Of a DNA stretch of 64,000 bases, positions 50,732-58,523 are shown in pieces. Numbering within the stretch: position 1 is the first letter of the stretch; each line of letters opens with the position of its first letter. The position numbers and the translations under genes were made by a program. The stretch lies in assembly GCA_965224015.1 (NCBI GenBank), contig OZ245032.1, positions 1,674,001 to 1,738,000 of the forward strand, read 5' to 3'. A model generated the notes under the pieces. That model saw nothing but the letters and a program-made list of their open reading frames with translations. It did no database searches and was not told the DNA's origin. The stretch is from CBDCVD01 sp965224015. GTDB lineage: Bacteria; Pseudomonadota; Alphaproteobacteria; Rhizobiales; CBDCVD01.

Positions 50732-51877
50732 TCAGGAGTCACTTAAATTATCAAAAAACCCTCGAATTTTTGAAAAAAAACTGGTCGCGTCAGGGTTAGT
50801 TTTCTCCGATGACAATTCGGCGAACTCTTCCAACAGCTCGCGCTGGCGGCGAGACAGGGCTTGCGGCGTCTCGACAACAGCCTGCAAGTACAGATCGCCG
50901 CGCTGCTTGGAACGCAAAACCGGCATGCCTTTGCCACGCAAACGAAACTGCTTACCGGTTGGCGTGCCGGATGGAATTTTCACCCGGGCAACATTCCCAT
51001 CAAGGGTAGGCATTTCAATCTGCCCACCCAAAGCAGCGGTCGTCATGGAGATAGGAGCACGGCAAAAAAGATCCGCACCGTCACGCTGAAACAGTCCATG
51101 CGCACGAATCGAGATAAAAATATACAGGTCCCCAGCGGGGCCGCCACGCAAGCCCGCCTCACCCTCTCCTGAGAGACGAATGCGGGTGCCGTCCTCAATG
51201 CCCTCGGGGATATTAACCGACAGGGTGCGCTCGTGCGCGGTGCGACCGGAGCCGGAACAAACCGTACAGGGGGATTCGATGGCCCGCCCGACCCCCTGAC
51301 ATGAAGGGCAGGTGCGCTCAATGGTAAAAAACCCCTGGCTGGCACGTACTTTCCCGGCGCCAGCACAGGTGCGGCACGTGGTGGGGCTTGTTCCCGGCTT
51401 GGCCCCCGATCCGGAACAGGTGGTGCAGGTAATGCTGGAGGGAACGCGTACCTCCGCGGTTTTGCCGCGAAAGGCATCCTCCAGTTCAATCTCCATATTG
51501 TACTTCACATCCCTTCCGCGATTGGCACCAGAGCGACCGCGCCCACCGCCGGAGCCCATGAACTCGCCAAAAAGATCATCAAAGATGTCTGACATGGACG
51601 AGCCAAACTCGCCGGAGAAGCCACGACCAAATCCCCCCTGAGCCCCCCCAGTGGAAAAGGCATCATGGCCAAACTGATCATAGGCCGCGCGCTTTTGTGG
51701 ATCCTTCAGGACTTCATAGGCTTCGTTGATGGATTTGAATTTTTTCTCTGCGTCAGCGTCATCGGGATTGCGATCTGGATGATATTGCATCGCCAGCTTG
51801 CGAAACGCACGCTTGAGATCTTTTTCATCGGCGTTTCGGGAGACCCCCAACACGTCGTAATAGTCCCGCTTCGCCAT
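50732..51877 (-). CDS. dnaJ: Chaperone DnaJ
   Basis: Hsp40 co-chaperone stimulating DnaK ATPase. Its 381 residues comprise the J domain (DYYDVLGVSRNADEKDLKRA with the HPD in MQYHPDRNPDD), a Gly/Phe-rich linker and the zinc region with four CxxCxGxG units (CTTCSGSG, CRTCAGAG, CPSCQGVG, CTVCSGSG). The C-terminal substrate domains follow. I chose ATG 51877 (MAKRDY). dnaK lies upstream on the same strand, but about 390 bases containing an R4 element separate them. Confidence 0.97.
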   Translation of the reverse strand: MAKRDYYDVLGVSRNADEKDLKRAFRKLAMQYHPDRNPDDADAEKKFKSINEAYEVLKDPQKRAAYDQFGHDAFSTGGAQGGFGRGFSGEFGSSMSDIFDDLFGEFMGSGGGRGRSGANRGRDVKYNMEIELEDAFRGKTAEVRVPSSITCTTCSGSGAKPGTSPTTCRTCAGAGKVRASQGFFTIERTCPSCQGVGRAIESPCTVCSGSGRTAHERTLSVNIPEGIEDGTRIRLSGEGEAGLRGGPAGDLYIFISIRAHGLFQRDGADLFCRAPISMTTAALGGQIEMPTLDGNVARVKIPSGTPTGKQFRLRGKGMPVLRSKQRGDLYLQAVVETPQALSRRQRELLEEFAELSSEKTNPDATSFFSKIRGFFDNLSDS

Positions 51878-52267
51878 AAACGAACCCAATTATCCAATAA
51901 ACAGGCGCTGCTTTTGGCATGAAATCCACGCCAGGGCTCGCACCAGCACAACGTGAACCATTATGATCATGCCTGCCCACGGGCAACGAAACACCTGGAA
52001 ACTTCCATTTACAACCTGGCCAACCCGCTCCCCCGTCCCAACCACCCATGAAATGGTACCCTGGGGGTGGTTGGAACAGGGAAGCCGACTGGTGATACCG
52101 GTTAATAGAGATGCCCCTCTATATAGCGCACGAGGGTGTCGAACCCGTCGGGGCAGCAAGCCTGATGTTATTTCGCAACCTGTCATCGTCTTACGACCTG
52201 CTGTCGAGAGTTCCCCAGCCAAGTCAGTTCAGTGCCTTAGGGCATGGCATGGACGGATCATGGCCCC
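51878..52267. other. dnaK-dnaJ intergenic region with an R4 element
   Basis: The R4 copy spans about 52001-52117 (GGAAACTTCCATTTACAACC to ACCGGTTAATAGAGATGCCC) and contains an inner hairpin (CCAACCACCC with GGGTGGTTGG). No gene is seen. Confidence 0.65.
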
Positions 52268-54205
52268 CTAAGCCGATTTCTTTTTATCATCATCGTCGAT
52301 TTCCTCGAAATCGGCATCAACGACATCCTTTTCATTTCTGGCATCGCCGGCATCCTCGGCAGCCATATCGGCTTGCGCATCAGCCTGCGCGGCTTGCGCC
52401 TGGCTTTCCTGGTACATGGCCTCACCAAGTTTCATGGAGGCCTGGGCCAATGCAGCAGAATGTTCCTTCATCCCATCCGTATCATTTTCCGCAACAGATG
52501 TTTTCAGGGCCTCAAGAGCACTCTCGATAGCATCGCGATCCTCGGCAGAGACCTTGTCACCATAGTCCTTAAGTGATTTTTCGCTGGCATGGATAAGGGC
52601 TTCCGCCTGGTTCTTGGCCTCGGCAGCCTCGCGGCGCTCTTTATCCTCCTCAGCATGCTCCTCGGCATCCTTGACCATGGCTTCGATATCATTATCGGAA
52701 AGCCCGCCGGAGGCCTGGATTTTGATCTGCTGCTCCTTGCCTGTACCTTTATCTTTGGCGGATACGTTGACAATTCCGTTGGCATCAATATCAAAAGTGA
52801 CCTCGATCTGCGGCACGCCGCGCGGGGCCGGCGGTATACCGACAAGGTCAAATTGACCGAGAAGCTTGTTGTCCCCGGCCATCTCCCGCTCCCCCTGGAA
52901 AACGCGAATGGTCACCGCGGCCTGATTGTCGGTCGCTGTCGAGAACACATTGGCCTTGTTGGTCGGTATTGTCGTGTTGCGATCAATCATGCGTGTGAAC
53001 AGGCCGCCCTCGGTTTCAATACCCAATGACAGCGGCGTGACGTCCAGCAGCAGCACATCCTTGACATCTCCCTGTAGCACGCCTGCCTGAATAGCGGCGC
53101 CAAGGGCCACGACCTCGTCGGGATTAACACCTTTATGAGGTTCACGACCAAAGAACTGCTGCACAGTCTTTTGAATCTTCGGCATCCGCGTCATCCCGCC
53201 AACCAGGATCACATCATCGATATCACCGGGGTTCAGTCCCGCATCATTAAGGGCAGCGCGACAGGGGGTGACCGTGCGCTCCACCAGATCCTCGACCAAG
53301 GTCTCAAATTTTGCCCGCGTAAGCTTTAGGTTCAGATGCTTTGGCCCAGATTTATCCGCGGTAATAAACGGCAAATTGATCTCGGTCTGGGTGGACGACG
53401 ACAATTCAATCTTGGCCTTTTCCGCCGCCTCCTTGAGCCGTTGCAAAGCCAATTTATCCGAGCGTAAATCAATACCCTGGTCCTTGTTGAACTCGTCAGC
53501 CAGATAATCGACCAGGCGGGCGTCGAAATCCTCGCCCCCCAGAAATGTGTCTCCATTGGTGGATTTGACCTCAAAAACCCCATCGCCGATCTCCAGGACG
53601 GAGACATCGAACGTACCGCCACCAAGATCATAAACCGCTATGGTTTTTCCCTCGTTTTTCTCCAATCCATAAGACAGCGCTGCCGCTGTGGGCTCGTTGA
53701 TGATGCGCAGAACTTCCAGGCCGGCAATCTTGCCTGCATCCTTTGTCGCTTGGCGTTGCGCATCGTTAAAGTAGGCCGGCACCGTAATCACCGCCTGGGT
53801 CACGGGCTGGCCAAGATAGTCCTCAGCCGTTTCCTTCATTTTTTGCAAGACAAATGCCGAAACCTGAGAGGGGGAGTATTCCTCGTCGCGTGCCTTAACC
53901 CAGGCATCGCCGTTCTTGGCTTTGACAATCTCATAGGGGACGAGCTTTTGGTCCTTCTTGACTGTTTTGTCGTCAAAGCGCCGCCCAATCAGACGTTTGA
54001 CGGCAAAAAGCGTGTTCTCGGGGTTTGTGACGGCCTGACGTTTCGCAGGCTGTCCCACGAGCCGCTCCCCCTCGTCGGAAAACGCGACCATCGACGGCGT
54101 TGTGCGCGCGCCTTCGGAGTTTTCAATCACCTTGGGGGTTTTCCCATCCATCACCGCGACACAAGAGTTCGTGGTTCCAAGGTCAATTCCAATTACCTTC
54201 GCCAT
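52268..54205 (-). CDS. dnaK: Chaperone DnaK (Hsp70)
   Basis: 645 residues, a full-length Hsp70. IGIDLGTTNSCVAVMDG opens the ATPase domain. IAVYDLGGGTFDVSVLEIGD and VILVGGMTRMPKIQ follow. The linker is DVLLLDVTPLSLGIETEGG, then the substrate domain and lid, ending in an acidic EEIDDDDKKKSA. GAGGT stands upstream of ATG 54205. Downstream dnaJ is probably part of the same heat-shock unit. Confidence 0.98.
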   Translation of the reverse strand: MAKVIGIDLGTTNSCVAVMDGKTPKVIENSEGARTTPSMVAFSDEGERLVGQPAKRQAVTNPENTLFAVKRLIGRRFDDKTVKKDQKLVPYEIVKAKNGDAWVKARDEEYSPSQVSAFVLQKMKETAEDYLGQPVTQAVITVPAYFNDAQRQATKDAGKIAGLEVLRIINEPTAAALSYGLEKNEGKTIAVYDLGGGTFDVSVLEIGDGVFEVKSTNGDTFLGGEDFDARLVDYLADEFNKDQGIDLRSDKLALQRLKEAAEKAKIELSSSTQTEINLPFITADKSGPKHLNLKLTRAKFETLVEDLVERTVTPCRAALNDAGLNPGDIDDVILVGGMTRMPKIQKTVQQFFGREPHKGVNPDEVVALGAAIQAGVLQGDVKDVLLLDVTPLSLGIETEGGLFTRMIDRNTTIPTNKANVFSTATDNQAAVTIRVFQGEREMAGDNKLLGQFDLVGIPPAPRGVPQIEVTFDIDANGIVNVSAKDKGTGKEQQIKIQASGGLSDNDIEAMVKDAEEHAEEDKERREAAEAKNQAEALIHASEKSLKDYGDKVSAEDRDAIESALEALKTSVAENDTDGMKEHSAALAQASMKLGEAMYQESQAQAAQADAQADMAAEDAGDARNEKDVVDADFEEIDDDDKKKSA

Positions 54206-54788
54206 GTCTTTAAAGACCTCCGCATCCTGGCAACCGAAGCCGCCATATCATCTGCTGTACTGGTTTCATTACTCAATCAAAGCAAACGCCTTTGCATTCC
54301 TGTCCAAGCGCCTTTGTTTCACTTGTGCGCAAACACATCCCACCGCAGCGTGCGTACAATAATCAGCGCATTTGTTTGACGCACTCCGTATGTGCATGCA
54401 AAGGCATGCACAAAGATGGTGATCCGTGACCCTCAGCACAAGACCGCCCGCGCCCCTGATCAGAAAACCTCTCCCGTACAGACGCACGCAAAGCGCACTG
54501 CCTTGAAAACAAACCCTAACCCAACATGCAAATTCACGTCATCGGCACGCACTTGACCCGTGCATCCCCTGACCATGTAGGGTTCACCGGTTATAATTGT
54601 CGGCGCATCATTGGTTACGCGTTTTGCGCTTAAGCTGTATATAGCGCATGATCTTTTGTCGACAAGTGGGTTTTGACAAGAATTTTCCGAAGCCGCCACG
54701 AAAACTGATTGCAAGGATGACAGGCGCCTGGGCAAAGCAGCCTCAACCTCTCCTCACCCTTGTCAACACGACTTTAAACACGAAAACT
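54206..54788. other. dnaK upstream region
   Basis: About 580 bases. It should contain the heat-shock promoter. I looked for the sigma-32 pattern and for CIRCE (TTAGCACTC-N9-GAGTGCTAA) and found neither convincingly. A perfect 9-bp inverted repeat stands at 54391. Confidence 0.5.
54391..54412. promoter_or_regulatory. Inverted repeat upstream of dnaK
   Basis: TGTGCATGC, AAAG, GCATGCACA. Nine perfectly paired bases with a 4-base spacer, about 190 bases before the dnaK start, without a T tract. It could be an operator or an uncharacterised hairpin. Confidence 0.3.
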
Positions 54789-54808
54789 ATAGCAAAACGG
54801 ATACTCTA
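54789..54808 (+). repeat. R5 element, minimal form
   Basis: CTATAGCAAAACGGATACTC then TAG. The closing CTAG contains the stop codon of the Omp25-like gene. Confidence 0.65.
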
Positions 54809-55519
54809 GAAGTGATAGTTGACTCCAGCGCGCAAGGAATGCTGGTGCGCCTTAAAGCTCGTGCGTTCACCAATTGTTGGAAAATTATTGAAGGCTTTCA
54901 GTTCAAAACGGCTATATAAATATTCCGCTTTTATAGACCAGCGTGGGTCTATACGGTACTCCGCACCGGCACCGACGGTCCAGCCAAGGGCTATGTCTTT
55001 TTTTTTCGCGCGGACGCCATTAAGGTCTATAGCGTAGTTCAGGGACGCCAGCGCCATGCCGCCTGTAACATAGGTGAGCGTGCGCCCCCAACCGTAGCCA
55101 AAGCGTGCGCGTACTGTCGCTAACCAGGGAAGTTTTGCTGTTGCCGAACAGGTCACGGTGATGCCGACAAAACAGGGGCTGCTTGTCTCGCGTGCCCCCG
55201 TCGCAAAGAGGTCCGCCTCTATACCGGCGACATACGGTCCCGCAAAATCCACATTGTAGCCGATCTGACCACCGGCGAGCCAACTGGACGACTCCATATC
55301 CCTAAAAAGATTACCGTTGGTGGGGCTGTCGTAACGGACTTCAGTGGACTCCATTATGCCACCCGCCCCAGGACCAAAGTAGAAGCCGGTCCAGTGGTAA
55401 AGATCCAGCTCCCCAGTCTCACCGTAATGATAGGAGGGCACGTCGGCCGCCGCGACGGGAATTGTGGCACCGCCTGTAATTGCTGCCGACACAAAAAGCA
55501 ACTTGTATATGGTTTTCAT
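54806..55519 (-). CDS. Omp25/RopB-like outer-membrane beta-barrel protein
   Basis: 237 residues. The signal peptide MKTIYKLLFVSAAITGGATI ends about PVAAA before DVPSY. An eight-stranded OMP_b-brl barrel pattern follows: WTGFYFGPGAGGIM, SWLAGGQIGYNVDF, WLATVRARFGYGWGRTLTYV, LGWTVGAGAEYRIDPRWSIK, then AEYLYSRFEL and the terminal LRAGVNYHF with aromatic end. The family resembles Brucella Omp25/31 and rhizobial RopB surface proteins. The stop is within an R5 CTAG. Confidence 0.88.
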   Translation of the reverse strand: MKTIYKLLFVSAAITGGATIPVAAADVPSYHYGETGELDLYHWTGFYFGPGAGGIMESTEVRYDSPTNGNLFRDMESSSWLAGGQIGYNVDFAGPYVAGIEADLFATGARETSSPCFVGITVTCSATAKLPWLATVRARFGYGWGRTLTYVTGGMALASLNYAIDLNGVRAKKKDIALGWTVGAGAEYRIDPRWSIKAEYLYSRFELKAFNNFPTIGERTSFKAHQHSLRAGVNYHF

Positions 55520-55948
55520 GTAAATGCACTTTTTCTTCTACCAGGCCATGGATAGCGGGCCGCGTTCTGACGACGCTGATGCCTGGACAACACCCGTGCA
55601 AGCGGTTTCCAGCGATTTAGGTTAAAAAACTATGACAAGAAATGGTTACCAAACTCTATAGAGCCTGGTGGGGCGGTGGCGGTTTTTCCCCGTGTTGTCG
55701 CAAAATCGCCCCGTCAGAATGGCCCGATATGGCGTTGCTGGCGGCAATGGCCGCAATAACCCTGACTGCAGACCTGCCACCTTGAGAATAACCTATTGAA
55801 AGATTACATCTATAGCAAAATGCGTTTAATTGGAATCATGGGGCTTTCGCGTATTCATTTCGCATTTTGCTATGGATTTAGAGGGCGATCAGCTTTATGC
55901 TTTTAGCTGCACCCTTGGCAAAATGGGTACAACTAACGCCAAGCTGAT
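55520..55948. other. Repeat-filled region between omp and ndk
   Basis: From left to right: an R2 inner fragment (TTGTCGCAAAATCGCCCCGT, about 55696), an R6 right half (GCGGCAATGGCCGCAATAAC to TTGAAAGATTACA, about 55738-55808) and an R5 long form (55810-55952). The first ~150 bases hold the omp promoter. No gene is seen. Confidence 0.65.
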
Positions 55949-55952
55949 CTAG
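55810..55952 (+). repeat. R5 element, long form, at the ndk stop
   Basis: CTATAGCAAAATGCGTTTAA through an inner palindromic CGCATTTTGCTATGGA to AAGCTGATCTAG. It looks like two R5 units joined. A near copy lies at 57831-57930. Confidence 0.8.
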
Positions 55953-56371
55953 CCGACAATATCGTCGTCAGAGAAAAAGAACGCGATCTCCTCGCGCGCC
56001 GTGTCAGGACCGTCAGAACCGTGGACGGAGTTTTCGGTCAGGGACCGGGCAAAATCCGCCCGAATGGTTCCCGGTGCCGCCTCCGCGGGGTTGGTGGCCC
56101 CCATGACTTCGCGGTTTTTGGCAATGGCGTCTTCCCCCTCAAGCACCTGCACAACAACGGGACCGGAGGTCATGAATGCAACCAACTCATCAAAAAAGGG
56201 ACGCTCCCGATGCACCGCATAAAAGCCCTCGGCCTGTTGGCGTGACAGTTTAATGCGCTTTTGCGCCACAACACGCAACCCTGCGCTTTCCAGCCGATCG
56301 ATCACCTTGCCGGTGATGTTGCGCTCCGTTGCATCGGGTTTAATAATTGAGAATGTTCTTTGCAAGCTCAT
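55949..56371 (-). CDS. ndk: Nucleoside diphosphate kinase
   Basis: Equilibrates nucleoside di- and triphosphates through a phosphohistidine. Its 140 residues start at MSLQRTFSIIKPDATERN. The active-site region includes GATNPAEAAPGTIRADFA and the catalytic histidine in NSVHGSDGPDTAREEIAFFF. I chose ATG 56371 because the family starts exactly here; the longer frame is unsupported. The stop TAG lies in the R5 CTAGATCAGC sequence when read on the minus strand (CTAG). Confidence 0.96.
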   Translation of the reverse strand: MSLQRTFSIIKPDATERNITGKVIDRLESAGLRVVAQKRIKLSRQQAEGFYAVHRERPFFDELVAFMTSGPVVVQVLEGEDAIAKNREVMGATNPAEAAPGTIRADFARSLTENSVHGSDGPDTAREEIAFFFSDDDIVG

Positions 56372-56551
56372 TGGTCTCAAGCCTTCCGCGTTCGTTTTGG
56401 GGTTTTTGCGGGCGGTGATGATACCCGCTGCATAAAATTCACAGGTTGCGTATTGTTCACAGGGCGCATCCCCGCGCAAGTCACAAGTCGCAAGTTGCAA
56501 TCAAAGGCTCATGACATGGCCTTTTGCATCCCCTGAACGTGCACCAGCAAA

Positions 56552-56596
56552 AAGCCCGCCGCGGGAGACTTTGACGTTGACCTCGCGACGGGGCTT
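56552..56596 (-). terminator. Probable terminator of aqpZ
   Basis: On the minus strand AAGCCCCGTCGCG pairs imperfectly with CGCGGCGGGCTT and is followed by TTTTTGC. It lies about 70 bases after the aqpZ stop. Confidence 0.6.
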
Positions 56597-56665
56597 GTTC
56601 TGTCAGCGTCCCATGGTGCCAGTCCTGGTGCATCGACGCAAATTGACAACGGGATCAGTCCCGGA

Positions 56666-57382
56666 TCAGTCTTCGATTTTGTCGAAAACGTCCATACTCA
56701 ACAGGTCCAGCTTCGACACAATACCGGCAACGGCCCCGCCGAAGGTTGGAAAGATCAAGAACATGATCAGGAACTGACCAATCGCTGTACCGCCGGAAAA
56801 CAGCGCCGGACCCAGGCTGCGCGCAGGATTCACCGACAGGCCCGTGACATTGGCGAAGGGAAAGTGCAGGATAAACAGGGTAATCCCGATGACCAGTCCC
56901 GCCAGATGCCCGACTCCCATGGTTTTATGGGTGACATTGAGGATAACGATGACAAAAATAAATGTCGCCGCAAACTCAGTGACGGCCCCGGCAAAAAAGC
57001 CGTATTTGCCAGGCGAGTGGTCGCCAAAACCGTTGGCCCCCAGGCCATCGCCAGCGCCACCGGTGATCACCACCAGGGCCAGAGCCGCCAGGATGGCACC
57101 GATGCATTGGGCCACAATGTAGCCTGGAACGTCACCAAAATCGACGCGGCCGGCCAAATAGGCACCGATGGTCACCGCAGGGTTCAGGTGCGCGCCGGAA
57201 ATCGGACCAATCGCATAGGCCATGGCGGTTACCGTAAAACCAAAGGCCGCGGCAATACCCACCAGACCCGGCGCCAGTGACCCGCCAACGGCTACCGAGC
57301 CGCAGCCAATAAAAACAAGACAAAAAGTCCCAAACAACTCGGCGGCGTATTTCTTCGGCGCCGAAACAGGTATGTTAGCCAT
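56666..57382 (-). CDS. aqpZ: Aquaporin Z
   Basis: Water channel of the MIP family with six helices and two half-helices. Both NPA motifs are present: SGAHLNPAVTIGAYLAGR and TGLSVNPARSLGPALFSG, the latter with the Arg of the selectivity filter. FGFTVTAMAYAIGPISGAH precedes the first. At 238 residues it is of AqpZ size. I chose ATG 57382 (MANIPV), with AGGGAGAG upstream; ATG 57406 would overlap that site. Confidence 0.93.
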   Translation of the reverse strand: MANIPVSAPKKYAAELFGTFCLVFIGCGSVAVGGSLAPGLVGIAAAFGFTVTAMAYAIGPISGAHLNPAVTIGAYLAGRVDFGDVPGYIVAQCIGAILAALALVVITGGAGDGLGANGFGDHSPGKYGFFAGAVTEFAATFIFVIVILNVTHKTMGVGHLAGLVIGITLFILHFPFANVTGLSVNPARSLGPALFSGGTAIGQFLIMFLIFPTFGGAVAGIVSKLDLLSMDVFDKIED

Positions 57383-57700
57383 TTTCGTCAACTCTCCCTT
57401 ATTCAATGATATCCAGCAAAGCCACGCAATGTCTCAAAGCTCGCCATCTCGCATGCGCTTCACCTCATGTAAGGTGCTAATATCCTTAACAATCAGGGCC
57501 CTTGTGGGCAAAAAGGCTTTGCCTAACAATGACAAAACACGCGGTAAACCCCCGCAGGCTCAAGATGCGTGCGAACGGTATGCCCCATAACCGGTTGCCA
57601 GGACACTGTCAACCGATTCGCCCCACAATGCAAAGGCACTACCACATTTTACGAGAATTATCAGGATCTGCAACCTAGAGCATGTCAGATACAAAGTCTG

Positions 57701-57776
57701 TGGTGCCGGTCGAGGGACTCGAACCCCCGACATCGTGATTACAAATCACGCGCTCTACCAACTGAGCTAGACCGGC
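57701..57776 (-). tRNA. tRNA-Thr (TGT)
   Basis: 76 bases with encoded CCA. On the minus strand the acceptor GCCGGTC pairs with GACCGGC, the D arm is GCTC/GAGC, the anticodon stem CGTGA/TCACG around TTTGTAA (anticodon TGT), and the T arm contains GGTTCGAGTCC. An R2 outer end (TAGAGCATGTCAG) lies just after its 3' end. Confidence 0.96.
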
Positions 57777-57830
57777 AACCCTGCCGCATGCCTATACCCT
57801 ATTCATCGCCCCCAAGCCAGCAATTTGTCT

Positions 57831-57930
57831 CTAAAGCAAAATGCGTTTAATGGGAATCATGGGGCTTTTGCGTATTCTTGTCGCATTTTGCTATAGATTT
57901 AGAGGGCGATCAGCTTTATGGGTTTAGCTT
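57831..57930 (+). repeat. R5 element, long form
   Basis: CTAAAGCAAAATGCGTTTAA to GGGCGATCAGCTTTATGGGT, nearly the same as 55810-55910. It joins directly to the first R1 unit of the array. Confidence 0.78.
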
Positions 57931-58239
57931 ATACAAAGGGCCCTTGCCAATGACTCATGCCTTGGCGTCACAGCGTTGTGTTATCAAGGCAGTACACCAG
58001 TCGGCGTGTCCATAAAGCCTATACCGCTGGTATATACCAAGGGCCCTTGCCAATGACTCATGCCTTGGCGTCACAGCGTTGGGTTATCAAGGCAGTACAC
58101 CAGTCGGCGTGTCCATAAAGCCTATACCGCTGGTATATACCAAGGGTCCTTGACAATGACTCATGGATTAGCGTCAAAGAGTTATGTTATCAAGGCAGTG
58201 CACCAGTCGGCGTGTCCATAAAGCCCATACCGCTGGTAT
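57931..58239 (+). repeat. Head-to-tail array of three R1 elements
   Basis: Units at 57931-58033, 58034-58136 and 58137-58239, each exactly 103 bp, with no base between them. Units 1 and 2 share private changes (GGCCCTTGCC, CCTTGGCGTCACAGCG). Unit 3 is closer to the dispersed copies. Confidence 0.95.
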
Positions 58240-58250
58240 TACCGCTGACA

Positions 58251-58282
58251 AAATGGGTACAGCTAACCCCATGCTGATCTAA
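58251..58282 (+). repeat. R5 fragment
   Basis: CAAAATGGGTACAGCTAACC to ATGCTGATCTA, lacking the CTATAG end. Confidence 0.7.
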
Positions 58283-58317
58283 AGCTTTTTACGGATTGAT
58301 AGACCCATTCTTAACGG

Positions 58318-58424
58318 AACCCCGGTTATGGCTTATGATCAGATAAATGGCTGGATCCGCCTTTGCACGAGAATAAACCGATAAAGCGTGAGAAAAAAGT
58401 CCTTATCCATAACCGGGGTTGTAG
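58318..58424 (-). repeat. R3 element, shortened
   Basis: AACCCCGGTTATGGCTTATG, with ATCAGATAAATGGCTGGATC inside, to CCATAACCGGGGTT. It keeps both ends and one palindrome arm but has lost the centre of the long form. It stands 100 bases before the ClC gene. Confidence 0.78.
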
Positions 58425-58523
58425 TAGCGAAGTTAACAACGACGACCTTTCACTAACTGTTGTCCCGGCTTCCGGCGAGGCTACCGGCTCTCCATCCTGG
58501 CTTTACATTGGGCGAAGGTTGTC

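Noticed and set aside
54206..54788. CIRCE element or sigma-32 promoter before dnaK
   Set aside because: No TTAGCACTC-type inverted repeat and no convincing CTTGAA/CCCCAT pair was found by eye.
57569..57850. 93-codon plus-strand frame containing SRDSNPRHRDYKSRA
   Set aside because: It is the antisense of tRNA-Thr; this phrase is a classic tRNA artefact.
57931..58239. CRISPR array or attC cassette array
   Set aside because: Units are identical along their full 103 bases with no variable spacers.
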